Source of the DNA: Agarophyton chilense
Lineage: Eukaryota; Rhodophyta; Florideophyceae; Gracilariales; Gracilariaceae
NCBI GenBank assembly: GCA_030374765.1
Contig: JARGXX010000004.1
Coordinates: 992,001-1,056,000, forward strand
DNA length: 64,000 bases
Direction of reading: 5' to 3'
Shown: positions 53,986 to 64,000 of the stretch, in pieces
How positions within the stretch are numbered: position 1 is the first letter of the stretch
Layout: the number at the start of each line of letters is the position of its first letter
The notes under the pieces: generated by a model
Told to the model about the DNA's origin: nothing
The model's database searches: none
Seen by the model: only the letters and a program-made list of their open reading frames with translations
Program-made: the position numbers and the translations under genes

Positions 53986-55599
53986 ATGAATTCATCGCCT
54001 TCGCTCTTGAAATCGAATAAATTCAACTTGCCATCAACTATTCCGAAATCCCTTCGCTTATGTCACGTTCGCAAAATCAGTCAACTCATTGAACAACATT
54101 CAGAAAACCTTCCGCAACTTGACTTATTCTTCGAATACATCAAAGAGAGTGTCCAAGAAATTGATATCTTGTTCGCCTACGAAAACCCTTTTGTGGATGG
54201 TAAATTACTCTTTTCAGAAGACGATTTTAATATCCGCTTTCGAGAGCGCTCATTGGTCTTATCCATATCATTTCTTTGTAGTATAATTGCTGAAAACCTC
54301 CGGGTCCTCAGAATTCCTTCTTTCCAACATGTGATTGAACAAGACAGTCTCTACACGTCTGTATCCAGACACTGCCCGAATATTGAGGAATTCCATCAAG
54401 TTTTTCATCCGAATGACTTCAAAGAAAGATTCCAGTTTTCGCTAACTGGCATTGAAACTCTGAAAATGCTGAGACTATCTTCGCCGGATTTACACGTCTT
54501 GGAGAAGCTTGCGCTTGTTGGCACTGCTTTTCAAGGGCTCAAGCTTCAAAATCTCGGAAGAGACGTTCTGAACTTTGTACCAAGCCTAGTAAGAGAGAAA
54601 GGAAGCTGTCTTAATGAGCTTTGTATTGAACTTGCCCCTGAAGAAAAACAAAACGGCCGGCTCTATCTTCTTGGGTTGAGCGCAAGTCAAATTGAAAACA
54701 GAATTATTTCTCAGCTCACTCAGTTTGGAAGATTTCTTCAATTATCTCATCTAAGATTGATACTGAGCAGCCAGTCCATAAATCATACCAACGTTTTAGT
54801 GTCAAATCTGGTGAGCGCATACGAAGGGCGGACTACAATAGAGATTGGATGCAATGACTTTCACCATGTGAAAAAGTTCATAAGAAAACATACGACAACC
54901 TACGAGAGCTTCCCGGTGCAGATTTCCGGGCGTTCCCCATTGCTGAAAGAAATACACAAGTATCAAGGCCAATTCGAACACCTGAAAAAACTGGATATTG
55001 GGAACTGGGACTTCTTTTTAAATTTTTGCGAGGACGAGATCTACCGACGGTCTCTTTATAGTCTCCAGCAGGCAAGTGGGGCTGGTGTGCAACAGATCAA
55101 TATGATTAGAGTCCCTGGACCGGTTTGTGATAAGACACGTTTATATGAATTGGTGGATTTAGTCCTAAAGTTCAGCCAAGGAGATCTTGCTCTCGTTTGC
55201 AGCTTTTTCATCATTCCTTTTATCGTAGAAACCAGTTTAGGAAGCCCAAAAAAGTGGGATTTGCTCTTGCGGCAGCTGGGAAAAATCCAGACGCTGAGTC
55301 TTTACGGATTTCCACACTGCTCATCCCCTGATTCTTGTCGTGATTGCAACCCAGCAATCAATGAATTCGTTAGGACAATGCCCATATTTCTTGCTACTAT
55401 CCTACCTAAGATGCATTCAATTCAGGTTGTGACCTTCTCAGATGCAATTATGCTCAAGAATGAAGGAGAAAAGTATGTGCAAAATCTTCGACAAACATTG
55501 GAAATAATTAACAATTTTAAAGTCCCGTTTGAGACGGTCGATTTAAGTATGATTGAAACCCAATTTCAACTGCATTTGGAAGAATTTAATTCTCATTAA
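53986..55599 (+). CDS. Orphan leucine-rich protein, 537 residues
   Basis: Intact frame from ATG 53986 to TAA 55599, no signal peptide. The sequence is Leu/Ile-rich with irregular LRR-like steps (IAENLRVLRIPSFQ, GIETLKMLRLSSPDL, LTQFGRFLQLSHLRLIL, QFEHLKKLDIGNWDFF, LGKIQTLSLYGFPHC). These recall F-box-associated leucine-rich proteins that form a solenoid, though no N-terminal F-box is evident: the start is MNSSPSLLKSNKFNLP. A possible zinc-binding or disulfide cluster CSSPDSCRDCNP lies at about 446-457. Probably intracellular and a protein-binding scaffold. I do not recognise a specific family; members of such red-algal orphan families are often multicopy. Confidence 0.8.
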   Translation: MNSSPSLLKSNKFNLPSTIPKSLRLCHVRKISQLIEQHSENLPQLDLFFEYIKESVQEIDILFAYENPFVDGKLLFSEDDFNIRFRERSLVLSISFLCSIIAENLRVLRIPSFQHVIEQDSLYTSVSRHCPNIEEFHQVFHPNDFKERFQFSLTGIETLKMLRLSSPDLHVLEKLALVGTAFQGLKLQNLGRDVLNFVPSLVREKGSCLNELCIELAPEEKQNGRLYLLGLSASQIENRIISQLTQFGRFLQLSHLRLILSSQSINHTNVLVSNLVSAYEGRTTIEIGCNDFHHVKKFIRKHTTTYESFPVQISGRSPLLKEIHKYQGQFEHLKKLDIGNWDFFLNFCEDEIYRRSLYSLQQASGAGVQQINMIRVPGPVCDKTRLYELVDLVLKFSQGDLALVCSFFIIPFIVETSLGSPKKWDLLLRQLGKIQTLSLYGFPHCSSPDSCRDCNPAINEFVRTMPIFLATILPKMHSIQVVTFSDAIMLKNEGEKYVQNLRQTLEIINNFKVPFETVDLSMIETQFQLHLEEFNSH

Positions 55600-55700
55600 A
55601 AAAGAAAGTCTTCGCGTTTTTGCTCTCTGGCTCGACTCCGGCACGTGACGGACGAAGCACTGAGAAATATGAAAACAGAAATAGAAATCATAGCTGTAAT

Positions 55701-56300
55701 CTAGTTGCGTGAACAAGTCGGTTTTCCAATACTAGAGGTGTAGAAACCTCCGCAATAGGTCTCACAACAAATTCTTCCAACTTCTAAGAATACCGGCCTA
55801 ATCTCAGAAAGGTCACCGTTGATGTTTTTCCTCTTGTACTCATGACAGGCTTCAAGAAAATCGCCACTGTTCTGGTAACACGACCTCATACAAGTTAGAA
55901 CATCAGGAGGGTTGGCGATGGAGATAAATGTGACGCCCAAATTGGGGCAAGTGCACTGCACGCCAAATTCTCCTGGCCGGTGATCTGTTGAGCCAGTAGT
56001 ACAACCCGTTGGCGCTGGCGATGGAACTGGCGACGGCGTAGGAGTTGGAAGTGGCTGGTCTTCTGTACAGATTGCGAATGGCCCCTGGCCAAAGGCTCCT
56101 TCTGCTTGACATCCTCTCAGGATGCAACCATCAAGCATTGCCAGACATTCATTGAATGCAATCCACGCGGGTAAGCATCTGTTCGGACACGGCCGGAGAG
56201 TGTTAAATCTCACTGATTGTGATAAGGCAACCGCTTCTGCCTGCATGGTAGTCGCCAGAGCCAGTGCAAGCGATGCAAGAATGGTCAAGATAAAGTTCAT
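55701..56300 (-). CDS. Secreted cysteine-rich protein with Pro-rich linker
   Basis: 199 residues from the ATG at 56298-56300, which starts a clear signal peptide (MNFILTILASLALALATT, cleaved near AEA). The open frame continues upstream only to a TTG at 56333. The mature protein has 16 cysteines in two modules: residues 38-78 (six Cys, CPNRC...C...C...C...C) and 100-196 (ten Cys, including CTC, CC and a closing C), separated by a linker DQPLPTPTPSPVPSPAP. An even number of cysteines and export fit a disulfide-stabilised wall or apoplastic protein. No family is recognised. It lies tail to tail with the leucine-rich orphan (101 bp between stops). Confidence 0.82.
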   Translation of the reverse strand: MNFILTILASLALALATTMQAEAVALSQSVRFNTLRPCPNRCLPAWIAFNECLAMLDGCILRGCQAEGAFGQGPFAICTEDQPLPTPTPSPVPSPAPTGCTTGSTDHRPGEFGVQCTCPNLGVTFISIANPPDVLTCMRSCYQNSGDFLEACHEYKRKNINGDLSEIRPVFLEVGRICCETYCGGFYTSSIGKPTCSRN

Positions 56301-57460
56301 TTTGAGAACAAAGGAGTGGTTTGGGGTGTACAACTTGTTATCTTCGCTATGGGACGACGCTCAAGGAGCATGGGATTAGAGTTGTCTTCAGTGCTTAAGT
56401 ATGTATTGCATCAGACTAGAACTCATCCTTTTTAGTGAGGATTGGTGTGCTTTGGGAACATGTATGAACATATGAACACCTGTTGCAAGAAACGCTGGTT
56501 GTGAAGAATGATTGGATTTTTTGTAGCTTCCACGCTTTTTCTGAAAAGTAATGAATAAAAAATCTGTAAGCTCAACATGTCTTTCTTGGGGCCCGTCATT
56601 GGTTCAGCATTCTCATGTTATGGTCAAAAAGGTGAGCACCTCTACTAGGTGTGCAAAGCCTCGCTGGAAGAGCAACGGGTAGGTTCAGATACAATTCTAT
56701 CCAAATCGAGGCTGAACATTCGCCCTGTGGTCCGGAAACACCACCAGCCGAGTGGAAGTGTAGATCCCCCAAAAACTAAAAACCAAGCGTCTTCAGTTGC
56801 AGATTGCATTAAATCGTTCTCAAAAACCCGACATTCCTCAATTGGATTTGGTCCATATGTTTCTGCCGCTCGTCCAAATAAAAGTGTGTGGCGAATGGGT
56901 CTATACGCAGCGCGCACATGGGACCCGCTAGCGCGTAGCTGGCGGCGTGCGGGACCTCAACGAGAAGGAGACCGTCGAAATCAGAGAGCTCGTTGCCAAA
57001 AGAAGACCAATATGTAGAAGTACAATGGGTTGCAAATTTTATTCCTTGACAGAAACTGCGCCAGAAAGGCGTTTCATGTACCATAAAGCATATTTTAAAA
57101 CAAATAAAAACCACGAAGTCAGAAACACTGTTTCAAAAGTATATCCTGTAATCATTCAAGAGCTTAACTATGGCTCATGGCCCGCCTCTGACACGCCCTG
57201 AAGAGCTGACAATAATGCCATTTGTCGGTCAAGGTATCGTTCTACCAGAACAAGTCTCAAAACTGAAGCAAAGCCATTAAACAATCAAAAACTTCATCAA
57301 AAATTGTTGTTGTTTTGGGTTTCGTCTGACAAATAGGCTGCTTACCACTGGATTGTTGCGGTAGCTCCATATGTACAGGGGATTCGCAAATATTGGCAAA
57401 AAACAACCGAGAACACTCACCGGGATTATTTCTTCTCTAGTGAGTTGTCGCCCAAGATTG
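56301..57460. other. Upstream region of the Cys-rich gene and unassigned sequence
   Basis: The first about 200 bp should be the promoter of the minus-strand Cys-rich gene; no strong TATA box was seen. Overlapping ORFs on both strands at 56645-57201 (up to 122 codons) have no recognised domain. AT-rich, no repeats noted. Confidence 0.35.
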
Positions 57461-57469
57461 AGAGGCTTT

Positions 57470-58500
57470 TGTGCTATCCTCTGCCAAACTTTATGACTGC
57501 TACAGCTTTAAAAGCTGTCTCTTTTCTGGGCGCAGCTCGCACACCTCCGGTGCCACTCCCAGAGAAGCGGTTCGGGAGAAGGGGCGCCTACAAAGTAAAG
57601 CGGACTCGCGTCTAACGGATGGGGCCAGCCCGGAGAAAAGAGGCCAGGCCGAAGAGTCTGTTGCTTCCTGCTCCGTTGCGCCCCTCTTTCCTGCGTCTGT
57701 GCCCACACCGCACGAGCGCACACTACGCGACCAGAAAGGTCTTGATGTCTACCGTTCCGACAGTTATGAGCCCAGCCCCAGCGTTCTCAAAGCCACTGAC
57801 GCCGACTGATCCTCCGATTTTCAACGCTGAAGGCCAGTTACAGGAATATCGCCGAGATGTCACCCAATGGGTCGAAACCATCGAAGCTGCAGCGGAAAGG
57901 AGCACTGATGGTATGTAAAAGGTTTTTGCTACCCTCGCAAGACACTTATACGATTTTGCTCTCCCTTGTGAACAAAAGTCGATGGTGGACAAGACCCAAC
58001 CAAAAGGCCTTATCGACTAGAAACAGGCGGATCAAAGTAAGGCCATCAAGCAAATCGTCAAAATCATCGCCGTGGATCCTCCAATTGCCGTAGTGACGAG
58101 GCTGATCTCTTCCTACACCCAAGTCACTCAATACAAGCGCCGCCACAAAGAAGATTTGAACGTATTTGTGTCGAGGTTCCGAGGACTTGCCGCGGACCAT
58201 CTCATGCACGTCGGTCTCTTTGAGAAATCCCAAGTTAGTGAAGTTTTTGCCATTACTCTCCTAAACAACGAAATTCTAGGCGACGAGACCCTAACAAACG
58301 CTAAGGTTTAACTTGTTTCTCTCGCCGAAGCTCGTGAGATGTCAGAGCCCGAAGACGAGGTTTCCATTACCAAGATGTCCACCACTTCTGTTCTCGCATT
58401 TATTGATCAGCTCTCGGAATTGTTCAATGCATATGACGCCATGCCTAATTGTGAAAGAGCGAGGATAACGGTTGAGCTCTGTAAGCCGCCGGGCCCTGAA
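57470..58500 (+). mobile_element. Retroelement gag remnant
   Basis: Plus-strand gag-like sequence (about 57720-58400): an N-terminal TPTDPPIFNAEGQLQEYRRD, a region with KRRHKEDLNVFVSRFRGLAA, and a later LVSLAEAREM segment. The layout (a trunk-domain W/V-x-x-I and a long helical region with FVSRFRGL) fits an LTR-retrotransposon gag. A GC-rich stretch before it (57520-57700) may be leader or LTR. Broken, with a few breaks. It stops where the next element begins, which suggests that element inserted here or beside it. Confidence 0.5.
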
Positions 58501-61500
58501 GGATCTGACAGGCGACACGTGGACGGGTCGACCTCAGGTGGATTCATGTAGATTATTAATATATTTTAATTAGTGTAATAGATTAGCATTATAGTGCCAG
58601 AGAGATCCCAGCGCCTCGTCATTACTATTTACTTGGCTCGAGGAACGCTTCTCCATTAGAGTAAGGTAGGCACCAATAGGATACTAAATAACCCCCTTTG
58701 GTATATTAGTTCCACTATTTGGTCTTCAAGCCATCGTTTCCGTAGCTCCAACCTGTAAGACTACGCAGTAAACGCCAGTTCATTGCACCAAGTACTCTGG
58801 GAGTGTCACCGTCAAGAATTCAAACCTTACGACGCACTCCACCACGCTACCATCGGTTGAGACCCTTACGCTGACCCAAACCGTCATGGCGTCACAGTTT
58901 GGTCTCCCGACTTAGAAATCTCAAAAAATAATTTAACTGACCACTGGAACGAAGAATTATCCAGATTCTAAAATTTTTTTAATTCCCCAACGGACCAGAA
59001 GTACAGAAGCAACCGCCATTATGGATTCAAAAAACCCTCCCAACCGACCGGACCATAGGACTCCTACGGAAAAATGAAGTGCGACTACAACGCCGGCGAT
59101 GTCGCTTGACTTTCAGGTTGATACCGCTAGCGACAGCAGGAGCACGAAGAGCCAGCCGCAATAAGTACGGACCCCACTGGACAACCCTGAAAGGATTCAA
59201 CGAGAACCCAATGTGGCAGCATGTTTACGAGAACGCCTCACCAGGGCCACCTCTAGGCCAGGGACAACTCTAGGAGAAACCCGCCAGACTGAAGGAATTA
59301 GAGAAAGCATGCCCGCATGGCTTGCCGACCTTCTATGGTTCCGTCTCTGTGAGCTCTGCTCAATTCACGTGGATTCTATTATGGACGTGCGACTCGCCAC
59401 GGCGATCGCTGACCATACGGATTACCTCATCAGGCAAATCTTCCCTAAGGTAATAGAGTCTGAATTATTCATAGACTCACTCTTGCAGGCCGTGCAAAGA
59501 GCAGTCACCAGCCAGGCAGGCAATTTAGTCCCTAGGTCCACCCCGCCACAAATGAACCATCCGGTTTCCATATGGCAACCCACTACCGAGCCCCCAGGAG
59601 TGGCGGCGTTATCCACCCCTCGCCGAGAACACCATCAAAAAAACCCCATGGTGGGACAATCTAGGAGCAGAAGAGAAGCTCCGCGTCTAGATAAGAAACA
59701 GGTTGCCCATCAGGAGAATCAAAGCGAGGGACAAGCGAGGAGCAGAAGAGAAGCTCCGCATTTAGAAGAGAGACCGCTTGCCCCACCCGACGGATTATAT
59801 GAGGTACAGCGACCTCAGGGCTCCATCGGATCTTATAGAGAGATCGATACTTTAGGTACCTACTCCGCAGGAAAGAAAAGAAGCAACCGTAGGAGAAAGA
59901 AGAAAAGAAGTAGCAAAAGAAAAGACCATTCGGACACGAGTGATTCCATATCGGCGTCGACCGAAACGACCGACGCCGAAGGGGATGAGGCTGCCGTTCG
60001 AGGCCTCAGACCACTGATAACAACCAACAAACTTTTCCTTAAGGTTCTAGGCTACCGGAATTAACGACTGGCCGACAGGTCCGCGAAATATTCTGGTTCG
60101 GTGGCTCGCAGACTCCCCAAATGGGCCAAACGGATGCAATTAACCACTACGGACAAGTTCTCGGGTTTCGATCCCATTGCTGTCCTTAGGTTTCTCAGTT
60201 TGTTCCGTATGGCCTGCGATCAGGACGATTTCTACGAGGGCGCCGCTCCGTACCTTTTCCAATTCTTCCTTACAGGACAGGCGCGTGACCGAGTGGTTTC
60301 GAAGATATCTTGCACAACTGACCTCGTGGATACTCAAGACCTTGAGCTCCTCAGGTCATATCCACAGGTTGTTCATTACCTCTTGGAACCTTACGCCACG
60401 GATGACGTTATAATGGATGCCCACCAGGAAGTAATATCCCTTAGGCAGAGCTCCAACATGACCGAATCGGCTTTCGCAGACGACCTATGGAAGAGGGCTT
60501 ACTAATGTGGAAACGTGTTCTCCGAAGGACGGCTTAATCTTCACTTCACCACGGGATTGCTCTTGCCATTCGGACACATGTGCGCAATTACCACACGGAA
60601 AACGCGCAATATTCCTTCGGAAGGCTCGTTACCTACGCCAAGGGTTATAGCAAAACCTACAGGACCTCCAGGCGCAACGCTGATATAACCAGAGGACACG
60701 CAACTCCATTGCGTAAACCCAACCAAGCCCATTTGGTTAGCTCCACGGAGTTGGACATGGATACATCAATCCATTTCGCCGATTCGGGAGCTGTCCTCGC
60801 GGTCAATTTCAGTGCTCCTCCGTCCGGGCCCGCATCATATACCTCCCAGGGAACTACAGCGACCACTGGACCACCCACACCCAAGTATTCTCCCTTTCCG
60901 CCCCGCAAGGATGTTTTTGTTCGCTCCCCAAGGGCCTGCTTCCTCTGTCTGTCACTGACCCAACCTTGTGACTGTACGAGGTATCTGCCTGAGGACGCAC
61001 AAAAAACCCTCCTAGCCCTAAGGGAAGAGAATTACCGGGTGCGGAGATCCGAAGGAATGTATAACAGGGCACAGCATCGAACCACAGGGACCCCTGGAAG
61101 CTCACGCTATGCCACGCCCCCTGACACTCCGATAAAAGCCCCATAGGTCCACGCCATTGTAGATCTGCGGACGGCCCCATGGAAGAACCCTATCTTCAGG
61201 AAGAAACGGAAACCCCATCGGAAAACTCCTAGAGGGACGACTCGAGGCCAATCCTCCCTCTTTAAGCCCCTGCCTCAACCAATTGGGCGGTCATGAGCCA
61301 ACGAGCTCCTCACATCCCAATACAAACCACCCACAATGGACCACTCGGGATGAACCACAATATGAACACAGCAACTACCCCGTCTGTATCCTCAGAAAAG
61401 AGAACTATAAAGTTCGAGTAACCGTGGGACTTCGTTCCGACAACTCTCGGGTGACCACAGCTGTATAGGACACAGGCGCTGGTCCCAACTTGGTCTATCC

Positions 61501-64000
61501 TAAGCTGCTCCCAATGGGTTGGCAAGATTTCGTTCAGGTAAGGAAGAACCCAAGAATTACCGGTGCGTATCGTAGACCAATGGACATTAAAGGGAAAGTA
61601 CCACTTTACCTCCAGGCAGGACAATTCAAAGTCCGAACGTGGATTCTTCTATGTCCCAACTTGGGCGCTGAGGCAATTTTAGGGACCTCCTTTATCGACC
61701 GATACATTAAGGCCATTTATCCAGGCCTTAGGAAAGTCGCGTTCTACCGCGCACTTTCCATCTCCATAACTGGTTCAATCCCAGGGCCAGTAGCTAACTG
61801 CAAACCAGCGGTTGTCTCCGAAAACACGAAGTCCAATAAGGTTTGCCTGTCAAAGGCCATAACGATACCACCGATGACCCAAATCTCTGTATCGGTCCAT
61901 TCCCAGTCTTCAAGCCTCTTAACGATTCAGAACCACTCGAACACGGTTCTGAAGCACCTTACCTTGATGGCCAATCGAGTAGTGGACATCCATCCCAATA
62001 GGTCTTTTTTGGTCACAGTCAGCAACTTCCGAGATAAACCCGTACGGTTACCTAAAGCTACAGTGATTGGCATCACTCTACCCGCGCCCGTGGCCAGTAT
62101 AGAGGCCCAATGGTTAACCTTGAAACGCCATCTCCCGACGAGGACGTCGACTCTTGGGAGGGGACGGTCGCTATCTGCGCCGAATTCGAATCCTATAGGC
62201 CCCAGGTACTTGATATCCTCAGGGAATACCAGGCCATTTCGTCAGGTAGATTGGGCACAATCAGAGCCACTACACACCGCATTGACCTTCAGGAAGAGGC
62301 TAGGCCATAGTCCCAGCACTCATACCGTACCAGCCTTAAAGGGGGGGAAATTGTCACCGACCAGATGGACAAGATGCGAAAAGCTCAAGTCATAGAACCG
62401 GCGCCTCCAAACCAATCCGAACGGCCAAGTCCCCTTGTCCTCGCGGGTAAGAAAGATGGCTCCGTCAGGTTCTGTGTCGACTACAGGAAGCTGAACGCAA
62501 TAACCAAGAGGGACACATATTCGACACGCTGCATGGATGACTGTCTGGATTCCTTAGGCGAAGCTGTCGTATTTACCACACTGGACGCTAACTCGGGATA
62601 TTGGCAAATCACTTTGGCCGAAGACGCGAGAGCGCTGACAACCTTTACCACCCATGAAGGTCTGTTCAGATTTACTCGCATGACCTTTGGTTTGAAGAAT
62701 GCACCAGCCACTTTCCAACTGGTAAGGGACATTATACTGTCCAGAGTCAAATGAAAGTTCGCCCTTGTGTATTTTGATGACGTTAGAATCTTCTCACGGG
62801 CCGTAAAGGAACACCTTCGCCACGTGAAGGAAGTGCTAACAATCCTACATGACGCTGGCGTAACACTGAAACTCCGCCAATGCGCTTTCTTTTAAGCCTC
62901 AGTAGACTATTTCGGTCACGTCGTCCTGTCAGGAAAGCTAAAGGTGGCCACAAGGACCACAAATGCGATTCGCCAGGCTAAGCCTCCTAGGACCCACACG
63001 GAACTACGATCCGTCGTGGGCTTGTGCAACGTTTACTGACGCTTCGTCCGAGGGTTTGCCAAGATTTCGGCCCCTCTCAACGCGATGCTAAAGAAGGGAA
63101 CACCTTTGGATTTAGAAGCCCTTATGGACGACCAGTACGAGGCATTTCAGACCATAAAGGACAATTTGTTGAACCCACCCATATTGGCTTTACCGAAGCC
63201 CAATAGGCCTTTCGTTTTGGACACAGATGCCTTTGATGTCCAAGTGGGTTGTACACTGCTACAGAAACAGGAGTCACCGAAGGACTATCGACCTATTGGC
63301 TACTGGAGCAGAACGCTCACCAGCGCGGAGCGAAACTACAGTACGACCGAAAAGGAATGTCTAGCCATCGTATGGTCCATATTGAAACTCCATCCCTATC
63401 TCGAGGGAACCAGGTTTACCATTAGGACAGACCATGATTCACTCCGCTTGTTACTCAATATGACCGATGCATCGAGTCACCTCGCCAGGTGGCGCCTCAG
63501 GCTGTCTGAATATGACTACGAGATACCCTATAGGCCAGGCATCAAGCACCAGGCAGCAGATGCCCTGTCACGAATCATTACCGACGGAACTGACGACACT
63601 CCATTCGACGACATAATTTCCTCCCCCTCTACAGATGATGGACCTGAAGACTATACAGAAACAGATGACCTTATTGGTAAGGTGTAATCGAAGGATCCTG
63701 AGGTAAAAGAAAACGAAGTATACCTACTGGACTGGGAGACATAATTGCCCAATTCGGCAACACCTCCGGTTAATTCGATATCCCCAGAGGAGAAAGGGAG
63801 AAAGAGCTCCTCCCTATAACTATTGAGGAACTTCTAAAGGCGCAGGTCGAAGAAGAACACTGAAAGGAAACAGCCCAATTGGTAGGAACCCCCAGGATGC
63901 CTATTCGACTTTGACCGATTTGAACTACTATGTCGCCGCTCGCCGCTGGATGGCGCACTCCAACAGGTAATACCAACTTCGGTAAGGGCGCGATTCCTAT
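58500..64000 (+). mobile_element. Ty3/gypsy element, cut by the window edge
   Basis: A probable LTR and leader region (about 58500-59100, AT-rich with TATAGTGCCAGAGAG) precedes gag (about 59210-60500, with DPIAVLRFLSLFRMACDQDD and FLTGQARDRVVSK) and a Cys-containing linker region (about 60580-61150). Then come aspartic protease (about 61470-61760, with DTGAGPNLV), reverse transcriptase (about 62360-62900, with KKDGSVRFCVDYRKLNAITK and FTRMTFGLKNAPATFQL), and RNase H (about 63100-63560, with TTEKECLAIVWSILKLHPYL and then KHQAADALSR). Integrase and 3' LTR would lie beyond 64000. The protein region is broken with several breaks, fewer per kb than in the 16.8-24.15 kb element, so it is younger. 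Confidence 0.88.

Noticed and set aside
56301-56333. Upstream extension of the Cys-rich protein
   Set aside because: Begins at TTG; the signal peptide starts at the ATG at 56298-56300.

Overview
The window looks like nuclear DNA of a florideophyte red alga, with Chondrus crispus or a close relative as the best guess. This is inferred from family content, not from a species marker: a Corallina-type vanadium bromoperoxidase, an animal-type haem peroxidase, single-exon host genes, and dense Ty1/copia and Ty3/gypsy debris mixed with PIF/Harbinger, pogo and piggyBac-like DNA transposons. No rRNA, tRNA, CRISPR array or bacterial operon was seen.

Layout: (1) 1-38.3 kb is almost wholly transposon-derived. 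It holds two related piggyBac-like relics (166-603 and 12367-12963, both minus); a well-bounded copia element with 213-bp LTRs and a TAAAC target duplication (3343-7941); a compact gypsy element with LTRs at 7991 and 11828; two decayed minus-strand copies of another copia family (14.2-16.2 and 29.8-33.7 kb) that share an LTR; a heavily decayed chromodomain-bearing gypsy element (16.8-24.15 kb); a decayed Harbinger pair of genes (26.4-29.2 kb); a sharply bounded Harbinger element with TIRs and a TAA target duplication (33814-36205); and a pogo-like transposon (36.5-38.3 kb). (2) 38.7-56.3 kb is a host-gene island: a secreted S1 serine protease (minus), a small C2H2 zinc-finger ORF, a vanadium haloperoxidase, a second and internally deleted pogo copy, an animal haem peroxidase with signal peptide and TATA box, an orphan leucine-rich protein and a secreted cysteine-rich protein (minus). 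(3) 57.5-64 kb is gypsy again: a gag remnant followed by a larger element that runs off the window.

The host genes are separate transcription units, not an operon. Three of the five well-supported host genes encode proteins with an N-terminal signal peptide (protease, haem peroxidase, Cys-rich protein), and two are peroxidases that use hydrogen peroxide. Together they fit a cell-surface or apoplastic oxidative and halogenating defence theme, but that grouping is inference. The sharpest structural findings are the Harbinger element at 33814-36205, whose transposase and Myb-like accessory ORFs converge and overlap by 4 bp at their stop codons; a 93-bp near-palindrome at 52257-52349; the pogo full-length/deleted pair; and an alanine in the vanadate-binding Ser-Gly-His triplet of the haloperoxidase.
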